Positions 16,749 through 24,221 of a stretch of DNA of 64,000 nucleotides are shown here, one piece after another. The stretch's first letter is position 1. Each line of letters begins with the position of its first letter. This stretch comes from Sphingomonas sp. (GTDB taxonomy: Bacteria > Pseudomonadota > Alphaproteobacteria > Sphingomonadales > Sphingomonadaceae): the NCBI GenBank assembly GCA_017418975.1, contig JAFOMG010000017.1:124001-188000 (forward strand). Direction: 5' to 3'. The notes below the pieces were generated by a model, which searched no databases, was not told the DNA's origin, and saw nothing but the letters and a program-made list of their open reading frames with translations. A program made the position numbers and the translations under genes.

Positions 16749-18326
16749 TCATGAACTTGGCGCAATGTCCTCGATGGCGATCACATTCCCGGCCAGCGTC
16801 AGCGGCGCCCGGCGATGGGAGACCAGGATCAGGCCGGTGTTGGATCCCGCCAGCCAGGCGTCGAGCCGCGCGATAATCTCGGATTCCGTAGTGGAATCAA
16901 GCCCTTCGGTAGGTTCGTCGAGCAGCAGCCAGGGCCGGCCGGCGAGCAGCGCGCGGGCGAGGGAAAGCCGCTTGCGCTCGCCGCCGGACAGGGTTCCGCC
17001 AGCCTCGCCCAGGCGCGTATTCAGGCCCTGCGGCAAACCCTGGATGCGATCCTCGAGCGCGGCGACCCGCAAGACCGCCCAGATGGCCTCCTTGTCCACG
17101 CCGGGGCGCGCCAGCCGGAGATTGTCGGCGATCGTCCCGGCGATCAGCGCCGCATCCTGGGGCGCAAGCGCGAACTGGGCGCGGAGCATCGCGCCGGAAC
17201 AGGCGGCGGGAGCCTGCCCCCCGATCGCCGCATCGACCGTGCCCGCGCGCAGCCCGGCCAGCGTTTCGAGGAGCAGCGTCTTGCCCGAGCCGGAACGGCC
17301 GGTGATCGCGACCCGCGCACCCGGCGCGAGATCGAGGCTGCCCAGCCGCAGCGGCACCGCTCCGGCGGAGACGGGCGCCGCAACGGGTTCGGGCAAGGCC
17401 AGGAGCGCGTCGAGCCGGCGCAGTCCCGCGGCCACGCCGGCCCGGCGAAAGGCGGTGCGGGCAAGGCCGGCCATCGCCTCGACCGCGCCGGCGGCGGCCA
17501 GCAAGGCGAGGGCGACCCGCGGCGCGGGCGCATCGGCGAGCAGCAGCACCAATGCCACCGCCAGCGCGGCATAGCCGGCGAGCAGCGCGGCGATCACGCC
17601 CTCGCCGCGATGCAGGCGCGCCCGCGCCGCGTCGAGTGCGGCGGTGAAGCGGGACAGGTCGCCGGTCACCCGGCCGGCAAGGCCATAGGCGGCGACCTCG
17701 GCCCGGGCGGCGGCATATTCGACATAGCGGGTGCGCAGCGCCCCGAGCGCTTCGCCCGCGTCCTGCGCCGGGCCGTGGGTGAGGCGGCGCGCGGCGCGGT
17801 CGAGCAGCGGCGGCAGCGCGGCGAGGAGCAGCGCCAGCGCCAATGCCGCGGCCCAGCCCGCCAGCCCCGCGAGCAGCACTCCGGTGCCCGCCGCGACCCA
17901 GCTTGCCGGGCGCACCGGCCTGCGGACGATCAGCTCCTCCAGCGCATCGATATCGCCGATCAGCCGGGCGCTGGCGTCGCCGCCGGCAAGGTCCGGGCCG
18001 GTGCGGCCGTCCTGCGCGGCGAGCCTGGCGAACAGGCCGGCGCGCAGGCTCGCCATCGCGCCCAGCGCCGCCTGGTGCGAGAACAGCCGCTCGCCATAGC
18101 GCCCGACGGTGCGCAGGATCGCGAGGCCGCGGATCGCGGCGCTGGGGATCAGATAGTTGAAGCCGAGCGCCGCCACCGGCCCCGCCGCGCCCGCCAGCGC
18201 CGCCGCGGTGAGGAACCAGCCCGAGACCGCGAGCAGCAGCACGCCCGCGAGCGCGGCGACGATCGCGGCGATGCCGGCACGGCGCAGCCGGCGCCGGCCG
18301 GCGGCATCGAGGGCGAGCGCGCTCAC
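16749..18326 (-). CDS. cydC: CydC, heterodimeric ABC exporter subunit for cytochrome bd assembly
   Basis: A 525-residue ABC half-transporter. The first 310 residues form the six-helix membrane domain (GWFLTAAALAGAAGPVAALG, then GRYGERLFSHQAAL), and the rest is the ATPase with Walker A GRSGSGKT, signature LSGGERKRLSLARALL and Walker B LLLDEPTEGLD. CydDC exports glutathione/cysteine or otherwise supports haem loading, and cytochrome bd oxidase cannot mature without it. The start overlaps the cydD stop by 4 bases. The cydABX operon lies just beyond cydD in the opposite direction, confirming the role. No C39 protease domain is present, so it is not a peptide-processing exporter. Confidence 0.93.
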   Translation of the reverse strand: MSALALDAAGRRRLRRAGIAAIVAALAGVLLLAVSGWFLTAAALAGAAGPVAALGFNYLIPSAAIRGLAILRTVGRYGERLFSHQAALGAMASLRAGLFARLAAQDGRTGPDLAGGDASARLIGDIDALEELIVRRPVRPASWVAAGTGVLLAGLAGWAAALALALLLAALPPLLDRAARRLTHGPAQDAGEALGALRTRYVEYAAARAEVAAYGLAGRVTGDLSRFTAALDAARARLHRGEGVIAALLAGYAALAVALVLLLADAPAPRVALALLAAAGAVEAMAGLARTAFRRAGVAAGLRRLDALLALPEPVAAPVSAGAVPLRLGSLDLAPGARVAITGRSGSGKTLLLETLAGLRAGTVDAAIGGQAPAACSGAMLRAQFALAPQDAALIAGTIADNLRLARPGVDKEAIWAVLRVAALEDRIQGLPQGLNTRLGEAGGTLSGGERKRLSLARALLAGRPWLLLDEPTEGLDSTTESEIIARLDAWLAGSNTGLILVSHRRAPLTLAGNVIAIEDIAPSS

Positions 18327-19846
18327 AGCGCCACCACCAGCCGCGCCGCGGCGGCGAGCGCGGGATCATGCGTGGCGACCAGCACCGCGCGCTCGGCCGC
18401 GACTTCGCGTAGCAGCGCGACGATGGCGGCCGCGCTTTCGGCATCGAGGTCCGCCGTGGGCTCGTCGCACAGCAGCAGCGGCCGCCGCGAGAGCAGCGCG
18501 CGGGCCAGGCCGATCCGCCGCCGCTCGCCGCCCGACAGGCCCGAGCCGCGATGATCGAGCAGCAGGCCGAGCCCGCCCCGCGCCGCGATCACGGCGTCGA
18601 GGCCGACCCGCCCCGCGACGCGCGCGATCTCGTCGGTTGTCGCATCGGGGCGGGCAAGGGCGATGTTCTCCGCCAGCGTGCCGGGAAGGAGCAGCGGCGT
18701 CTGCGCGGCCCAGGCGATGTCGGCGGGATCGAGGGCGCCGCCGCGCGCGGTGGCGACGGTGCCGCCGGCCGGCGCGACCTGGCCGGCGATGGCGGCGAGC
18801 AGGCTCGATTTGCCGCTGCCGGTGGGGCCGGTGAGCGCGACGAGATCGGCCGCGGCCAGCTCGAAGCCGACCGGGCCGATGCGCAGGCCGGGCCATGCGA
18901 CCGCGAGCTCCGTGACGCGCAGCCCGTCGAAGCGCGCCGTGGCGGGCGCGGCGGGAGCCGGCGCCTCGACTTGCGCCAGCGCGGCCATCGCGGCGTCGCC
19001 GAGCTGCTTCTCGTGATAGGCGGCGGCCAGGCGCCGCATCGGCAGGTAGAATTCCGGAGCCATGGCCAGCGCGAAAAAGGCCTGGCCGAGCGAGAGCTTC
19101 TCGGGCGCCGGAAAGGGCAGGAGCCCGAGCAGCGCGAAGCCGCAATAGACCGCGACCAGCGCCACCGAGAGCGCCGCGAAGAATTCCAGCACCGCGCCCG
19201 AGAGAAAGGCGACGCGCAGCACGTCGACGGTGCGCTCCGCCACTTCGCGAGTGGCGGCGCCCACCTGGCGGGCGATGCGCTCTTCGGCGCCGAAATGGCG
19301 GATGATCGGCAGGGCGCGGATGCGATCGACGAACAGGCCGGAAAGCCCGGCGAGCGCGGCGAGCTGGCGCTCCGCGGCACGGCGCGCGGCGGTACCGGCC
19401 AGGATCATGCCGAGCGCGAACGGGACGAGCGTGCAGAGGAGGATCAGCGCCGATACCCAGCTCGCCCAGGCGACGATCGCGGCGACGAGCAGCGGCGCGG
19501 CGGCGGACGCGGCACGGGCGGGGCGAAAGCGCGCTTCATAGGCCTCGATCGTCACCATGTGATCGATCGCCAGCGCCGCGCTCTCCCCGGCGAGCAGCGG
19601 ACGGGGCAGGCGGCCGGCGAGCAGGCGGGGGAAGATCCGCGCGCGCCAGCCGGCGACCACGCGCTGCGCCGCGCGGATGGCGACGGCATGGGCCAGCATC
19701 GCCGCTCCCGCGCGGACCGCGCCGCCCGCCAGGATCAGCGCCACGGCGCCCCGGGGCAGGCCGTTCCCGGCCGCCAGGCTGCCCATGGCGAGGGCGATGC
19801 CGGCCGCGAAGAGCGCCGCGCCCGGTATGTCCAGGATGGGAGCCAA
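18323..19846 (-). CDS. cydD: CydD, heterodimeric ABC exporter subunit for cytochrome bd assembly
   Basis: A 507-residue partner of CydC and first gene of the pair. The N-terminal membrane domain carries RAAQRVVAGWRARIFPRLL and the C-terminal ATPase has Walker A GPTGSGKSS, signature LSGGERRRIGLARALL and Walker B LLLCDEPTADLD. It is slightly shorter than the approximately 590-residue E. coli CydD, and the start near 19846 may miss some N-terminal residues, although no better start is seen upstream. It is divergent from cydA across a 322-base gap. Confidence 0.92.
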   Translation of the reverse strand: MAPILDIPGAALFAAGIALAMGSLAAGNGLPRGAVALILAGGAVRAGAAMLAHAVAIRAAQRVVAGWRARIFPRLLAGRLPRPLLAGESAALAIDHMVTIEAYEARFRPARAASAAAPLLVAAIVAWASWVSALILLCTLVPFALGMILAGTAARRAAERQLAALAGLSGLFVDRIRALPIIRHFGAEERIARQVGAATREVAERTVDVLRVAFLSGAVLEFFAALSVALVAVYCGFALLGLLPFPAPEKLSLGQAFFALAMAPEFYLPMRRLAAAYHEKQLGDAAMAALAQVEAPAPAAPATARFDGLRVTELAVAWPGLRIGPVGFELAAADLVALTGPTGSGKSSLLAAIAGQVAPAGGTVATARGGALDPADIAWAAQTPLLLPGTLAENIALARPDATTDEIARVAGRVGLDAVIAARGGLGLLLDHRGSGLSGGERRRIGLARALLSRRPLLLCDEPTADLDAESAAAIVALLREVAAERAVLVATHDPALAAAARLVVAL

Positions 19847-20168
19847 TCCAGATGATTGTTTCGTCAGGGCATCATGCTTTCATTGCGTCATTCCCGCCTG
19901 CGCGCGGACGGCGGGTTTGCCGGCCGAGTCGTGGCGCTGGGCCGCATCCCCGTTCAGCGCCGCGAGGCGCCGCCGGCATTCCCCCGCCGGAGAGGAGCGG
20001 TCGCATGCCGATAGGTCTTAAAGGCCGGGTCATCACATTTCGGTTCTAACGCATGTTGCGCCGGGGGCGTATTTGTCCATGATCAAAGCGCCTTCCGGTT
20101 AGGGCCCTAGTGACGAGCGGAACGCGGCCACCCGTTGGGCGCAGACTCTGGCGTGGGGGATTCCTGCG
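19847..20168. other. Divergent cydD / cydA control region
   Basis: The 322-base gap holds GC-rich hairpins and an FNR-like box at 20073-20086. A 65-residue frame on the plus strand (19852-20049) is open, but its composition reads as a shadow. No other gene is seen. Confidence 0.6.
20073..20086 (+). promoter_or_regulatory. FNR/FixK-type binding site upstream of cydABX
   Basis: TTGTCCATGATCAA matches the FNR consensus TTGATnnnnATCAA at 8 of 10 defined positions. It lies 82 bases before the cydA ATG, a good distance for activation of transcription under low oxygen, in line with the role of cytochrome bd as a high-affinity oxidase. Confidence 0.7.
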
Positions 20169-21743
20169 ATGATCAGCATGGCAGTCGTCGAGCTATCGAG
20201 GCTCCAGTTCGCGCTGACGGCGCTCTATCACTTCCTGTTCGTGCCGCTGACGCTCGGCCTGTCCTTCATGCTGGTGATCATGGAGAGCGTGTACGTGATG
20301 ACCAACCGCCCGATCTGGCGGGACGTCACGCGCTTCTGGGCCAAGCTGTTCGGCATCAACTTCGTGCTGGGCGTCGCCACCGGGCTCACCATGGAATTCC
20401 AGTTCGGGACCAACTGGTCCTATTATTCGCATTATGTGGGCGACATCTTCGGCGCCCCGCTCGCGATCGAGGGCCTGATGGCCTTCTTCCTCGAGGCCAC
20501 GTTCGTCGGGCTGATGTTCTTCGGCTGGGAGCGGATGTCGAAACAGGCGCATCTGTTCACCACCTTCATGGTGGCGCTGGGATCGAACCTGTCGGCGCTG
20601 TGGATCCTGGTGGCGAACGGCTGGATGCAGCATCCGACCGGCGCGACCTTCAATCCCGAGACGATGCGGATGGAAGTGACCGACTTCGCGGCGGTGCTCT
20701 TCAACCCCGTGGCCCAGGCCAAGTTCGTCCACACGGTGAGCGCCGGCTATGTGATGGCCAGCGTGTTCGTGCTCGGCGTCTCGGCCTTCTACCTGCTCAA
20801 GGGCCGGCACCTGGAACTGGCCCGGCGCAGCTTCACCGTGGCCGCGGCGTTCGGCCTGGCCTCGTCGCTGTCGGTGGTCGTGCTGGGCGACGAGAGCGGC
20901 TATGCGCTCACCGAGAACCAGCAGATGAAGCTCGCCGCGATCGAGGGCATGTGGCACACCGAACCCGCGCCGGCGGGGCTCGCCGTCTTCGGCATCCCGT
21001 CGAACAGCGGGCGCGAGACCCGGTATGAAGTGAAGATCCCCTATGTGCTGGGCCTGATCTCCACCCGCAGCCTGACCGGCGAGGTCAACGGCATCTTCCC
21101 GCTGGTGGAGCGCGCGCGGGGGCGGATCGTCAACGGCCTGGCCGCCTATGACGCGGTGGAGAGGCTCAAGGCGGACCGCAACGACCTGGCCGCGCGCGCG
21201 GCGTTCGAGCGGACCAAGAACGATCTCGGCCATGCGCTGCTGCTCAAGCGCTTCGTCGCGGATCCGCGCACCGCCGATGCCGCGACGATCGAGCGGGCGG
21301 CGTGGAGCACCGTGCCCAATGTGCCGGCGATCTTCTGGATGTTCCGGATCATGGCCGGGATCGGCTTCGCGATGATCGCCTTCTTCGCGATCGCCTTCTT
21401 CTATTCGACGGTGCAGCGGTTCGACGCGCGCTGGTTCCTGCGGCTGGCGCTGGTCGTGATGCCGCTGCCCTGGATCGCGGCCGAGGTCGGCTGGGCGGTG
21501 GCCGAAGTGGGGCGCCAGCCCTGGGCGGTGGAGGGCGTGCTGCCCACTTTCCTGGCGCCGTCGAGCCTGACCGTGCCCGAGCTGTGGCTGACGATCGCCG
21601 GCTTCACGCTGCTCTATGGCACGCTGGCGGTGATCGAGGTGCGGCTGATGCTCGCCGCGATCCGCAAGGGGCCGGAGCCGTATCGCCCCGCCGATGCGCC
21701 CGAGCCCGCGGGCCCCGATTTCCACGCCGTTCCGGCCGAATGA
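20169..21743 (+). CDS. cydA: Cytochrome bd ubiquinol oxidase subunit I
   Basis: A 524-residue inner-membrane protein. LSRLQFALTALYHFLFVPLT includes the His that binds haem b595 (near residue 22), and GRQPW is the signature close to the quinol loop. Full length, including the long Q-loop, is that of the E. coli type (522 residues). It oxidises ubiquinol and reduces oxygen to water with high affinity. The ATG at 20169 is chosen; an in-frame ATG at 20178 is an alternative. It is the first gene of cydABX, 27 bases before cydB, with the FNR-like box upstream. Confidence 0.97.
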   Translation: MISMAVVELSRLQFALTALYHFLFVPLTLGLSFMLVIMESVYVMTNRPIWRDVTRFWAKLFGINFVLGVATGLTMEFQFGTNWSYYSHYVGDIFGAPLAIEGLMAFFLEATFVGLMFFGWERMSKQAHLFTTFMVALGSNLSALWILVANGWMQHPTGATFNPETMRMEVTDFAAVLFNPVAQAKFVHTVSAGYVMASVFVLGVSAFYLLKGRHLELARRSFTVAAAFGLASSLSVVVLGDESGYALTENQQMKLAAIEGMWHTEPAPAGLAVFGIPSNSGRETRYEVKIPYVLGLISTRSLTGEVNGIFPLVERARGRIVNGLAAYDAVERLKADRNDLAARAAFERTKNDLGHALLLKRFVADPRTADAATIERAAWSTVPNVPAIFWMFRIMAGIGFAMIAFFAIAFFYSTVQRFDARWFLRLALVVMPLPWIAAEVGWAVAEVGRQPWAVEGVLPTFLAPSSLTVPELWLTIAGFTLLYGTLAVIEVRLMLAAIRKGPEPYRPADAPEPAGPDFHAVPAE

Positions 21744-21770
21744 GCCGGGCCGGGGTTTTGGAGACAGACC

Positions 21771-22916
21771 ATGTCGATCCCTCTCGATTTCGAAACGCTC
21801 CGCATCCTCTGGTGGCTGCTGCTCGGCGTGCTGCTGATCGGCTTCGCGCTGACCGACGGCTTCGACCTGGGGGCGGCCGCGATGCTGCCCTTCGTGGCCA
21901 GGACCGACGAGGAGCGGCGGATGGTGATCAACACCATCGGCGCGACCTGGGAAGGCAACCAGGTGTGGTTCATCCTGGGCGGCGGCGCGATCTTCGCCGC
22001 CTGGCCCTTCGTCTATGCCGTCAGCTTCTCGGGCTTCTATCTCGCGATGTTCCTGGTGCTGTCGGCGCTGATCCTGCGGCCGGTGGGCTTCAAATACCGT
22101 TCCAAGCATCCGGACAGGGCGTGGCGGGAGCGCTGGGACTGGGCGCTGTTCGTCGGCGGCTTCGTGCCGGCGCTGGTCTTCGGCGTCGCCGTGGGCAATG
22201 TGATGAAGGGCATTCCCTTCCGCCTAGATAGCGATCTGCGCGCCTTCTACGAAGGCTCGCTGCTCGGCCTGTTCACGCCGTTCACGCTGGTGACCGGGCT
22301 GCTCTCGGTGGCGATGCTGGTGCTGCACGGCGCGGGCTGGCTGAGCCTGAAGGCCGAGGGCGTGGTGCTGGAGCGGGCGCGGCGCTGGGGCCAGGCGGCG
22401 GCGGTGCTGGCGCTGCTGCTGTTTGCGGCGGGCGGGCTGTTCGTCGCCTGGGGCGGCCTGGGCTACCGGCTGGACGGGGCGATCGATCCCGGCGGGCCGT
22501 CGAACCCGCGCTTCTCGACGACGGTGGCGGAGGGCGGCGCCTGGCTGCGCAACTATGGCGCGCATCCCTGGATGCTGCTGGCGCCGCTGCTCGGCTTTCT
22601 GGGGCCGGTGCTGGCGCTGCTCGGCATCCGCGCACGCCGGGACGTGCTGGTGTTCGCCGGCTCGTCGCTCGCCAATGTCGGCATCATCGCCACGGTGGGC
22701 CTGGCGATGTTCCCGTTCATCCTGCCGAGCTCGATCGACGCGCTGTCCAGCCTGACGGTGTGGAACGCCTCGTCGAGCCACGGCACCCTGTTCACCATGC
22801 TGGTGGTGACGGCGATCTTCCTGCCGATCGTCCTCGCCTATACGGCCTGGGCCTATCGCGTGATGTTCGGCCGGGTGACCGCGCGGGACGTGCGCACCAA
22901 TCCCGACTTCTACTGA
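21771..22916 (+). CDS. cydB: Cytochrome bd ubiquinol oxidase subunit II
   Basis: A 381-residue polytopic membrane protein of the expected length (E. coli 379). The start has the usual LRILWWLLLGVLLIGFALTD followed by GFDLGAAAMLPF, and NTIGATWEGNQVWFILGGGA is a hallmark of the family. GGAG precedes the ATG. CydB supports the haem-binding CydA subunit. It sits between cydA and cydX. Confidence 0.97.
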   Translation: MSIPLDFETLRILWWLLLGVLLIGFALTDGFDLGAAAMLPFVARTDEERRMVINTIGATWEGNQVWFILGGGAIFAAWPFVYAVSFSGFYLAMFLVLSALILRPVGFKYRSKHPDRAWRERWDWALFVGGFVPALVFGVAVGNVMKGIPFRLDSDLRAFYEGSLLGLFTPFTLVTGLLSVAMLVLHGAGWLSLKAEGVVLERARRWGQAAAVLALLLFAAGGLFVAWGGLGYRLDGAIDPGGPSNPRFSTTVAEGGAWLRNYGAHPWMLLAPLLGFLGPVLALLGIRARRDVLVFAGSSLANVGIIATVGLAMFPFILPSSIDALSSLTVWNASSSHGTLFTMLVVTAIFLPIVLAYTAWAYRVMFGRVTARDVRTNPDFY

Positions 22917-22928
22917 GGAGCGTTCGCC

Positions 22929-23051
22929 ATGTGGTATTTCTCGTGGATCCTCGGCGTCGGGCTTGCCGTCGGCTTCGGCATCCTCAACGGGCTCTGGCAC
23001 GAATTCCATTCGGAACCGCTGCCGGAAGCGGCGGCGGGGGAGGGGGAATAG
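22929..23051 (+). CDS. cydX: CydX, small cytochrome bd subunit
   Basis: A 40-residue protein, MWYFSWILGVGLAV followed by GFGILNGLWHEF and a charged tail. This matches the CydX/YbgT family (MWYFxWILG at the start, one transmembrane helix). CydX stabilises the haem groups of CydAB. GAGGAG lies just before the ATG, and the gene begins 12 bases after cydB. It is easily missed because it is so short. Confidence 0.93.
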   Translation: MWYFSWILGVGLAVGFGILNGLWHEFHSEPLPEAAAGEGE

Positions 23052-23354
23052 GCTAGGCAAGGCTTCCATTTTCGTCATCCCCGCGAAGGCGGGGATCCAG
23101 GGCCAGGAGCAAGGACGCGAGGCTTGCCCTGCCGTCTCCGGCAATCCCAAGCGCGATTGCTTCGATTGTCCCGCGCTATCCTGGATCCCCGCCTTCGCGG
23201 GGATGACGGTGGAGAATGGGGATGACGGCTGAGAATATGATCCTCGGCTTGCGGGCCATGGCTGGCCGGTGGGGCCGGACCTGCTAGACTTGCCCCGCCG
23301 GAATCGGCCCTTGCCCGTTTCCGGCCGGCGCATCCCTATGCAGGAGACAGGACC
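23052..23354. other. Intergenic region after cydX carrying a paired palindromic repeat
   Basis: No gene is seen in these 303 bases. The left part holds a paired repeat (23073-23208); the right part, from about 23240, should contain the promoter of the alpha/beta hydrolase, but no clear -35/-10 pair was found. Confidence 0.6.
23073..23208. repeat. Paired REP-like repeat, 27-bp perfect inverted arms
   Basis: The arms at 23073-23099 and 23182-23208 are perfect reverse complements, each internally palindromic around CCCCGC...GCGGGG. The unit (CGTCATCCCCGCG...) recurs at 59380-59462 as a pair and at 28234-28260 as a single copy. Such repeats are common between genes in sphingomonads and can fold into long RNA hairpins that stop transcription or protect upstream mRNA. 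Confidence 0.85.
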
Positions 23355-24185
23355 ATGGGCATTCTCAAGATCGCGGACGGCACCGAGCTCTTCTACAAGG
23401 ATTGGGGCCCCAGGGACGCGCGGGTGATCTGGTTCCATCACGGCTGGCCGCTCTCGGCCGACGACTGGGACAGCCAGATGATGTTCTTCCTGCTCAAGGG
23501 CTATCGCGTGATCGCGCATGATCGCCGCGGGCATGGCCGCTCCACCCAGACCGACACGGGCAACGAGATGGATACCTATGCCGCCGACGTCGCGGCGCTG
23601 GTCGAGCATCTGGGCGTGCGCGGCGCGGTGCATGTCGGCCATTCGACCGGCGGCGGCGAAGTCGCGCATTATGTCGCGCGGGCCGCGCCGGGGCGGGTGT
23701 CCAAGGCGGTGCTGATCGGCGCGGTGCCGCCGGTGATGCTGAAGAGCGAGGCGAATCCCGGCGGCCTGCCGATGGAAGTGTTCGACAATTTCCGCCAGCA
23801 GACCGCGTTCAACCGCGCGCAATTCTTCATCGATGTGCCGGCTGGGCCCTTCTACGGCTTCAACCGGCCGGGCGCGAAGGTGGACCAGGGCGTGATCGAC
23901 AATTGGTGGCGCCAGGGCATGATGGGCGGGATCAAGGCGCATTACGACTGCGTGAAGGCGTTCAGCGAGACCGATTTCACCGAGGACCTGCGCAAGATCG
24001 ACGTGCCCGTGCTGGTGATGCACGGCGACGACGACCAGGTCGTGCCCTATGCGGATTCCGCGCCGCTCTCGGTGAAGCTGCTCAAGCACGGCACGCTGAA
24101 GACCTATCAGGGCTATCCGCACGGCATGGCGACCACCCATGCGGACGTGATCAACGCCGATCTGCTCGCCTTTATCGAGAGCTGA
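23355..24185 (+). CDS. Alpha/beta hydrolase, non-haem haloperoxidase/esterase type
   Basis: A 276-residue cytoplasmic-looking alpha/beta hydrolase. [13 protein letters not shown] forms the oxyanion region, VGHSTGGGE carries the nucleophile Ser, [11 protein letters not shown] the acid and YPHGMATTH the His. This pattern is typical of cofactor-free haloperoxidases (bacterial chloroperoxidase group), which mainly act as esterases or perhydrolases in vivo. GGAGACAGG precedes the ATG. It stands alone between cydABX and the converging aldehyde oxidase operon, so its substrate is unknown. Confidence 0.92.
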   Translation: MGILKIADGTELFYKDWGPRDARVIWFHHGWPLSADDWDSQMMFFLLKGYRVIAHDRRGHGRSTQTDTGNEMDTYAADVAALVEHLGVRGAVHVGHSTGGGEVAHYVARAAPGRVSKAVLIGAVPPVMLKSEANPGGLPMEVFDNFRQQTAFNRAQFFIDVPAGPFYGFNRPGAKVDQGVIDNWWRQGMMGGIKAHYDCVKAFSETDFTEDLRKIDVPVLVMHGDDDQVVPYADSAPLSVKLLKHGTLKTYQGYPHGMATTHADVINADLLAFIES

Positions 24186-24221
24186 CGGGGGAGTTTCGGG
24201 CGGGGAGGGGAGCGCCCGGGC

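Noticed and set aside
16541..16765. 74-residue minus-strand frame next to cydC
   Set aside because: No domain, no good ribosome site, and it partly overlaps the cydC end; left as non-coding.
16749..19846. Considered whether the adjacent ABC pair exports the double-glycine peptide
   Set aside because: Both subunits match CydC/CydD, lack the C39 peptidase domain and sit beside cydABX, so cytochrome bd assembly is the better explanation.
20193..22109. Minus-strand open frame opposite cydA and cydB
   Set aside because: His/Arg/Glu-rich shadow; cydA and cydB are unmistakable on the plus strand.
23073..23208. Considered a CRISPR-like or insertion-sequence end
   Set aside because: Only two arms in inverted orientation, no spacers and no transposase; the same unit recurs elsewhere as an intergenic palindrome.
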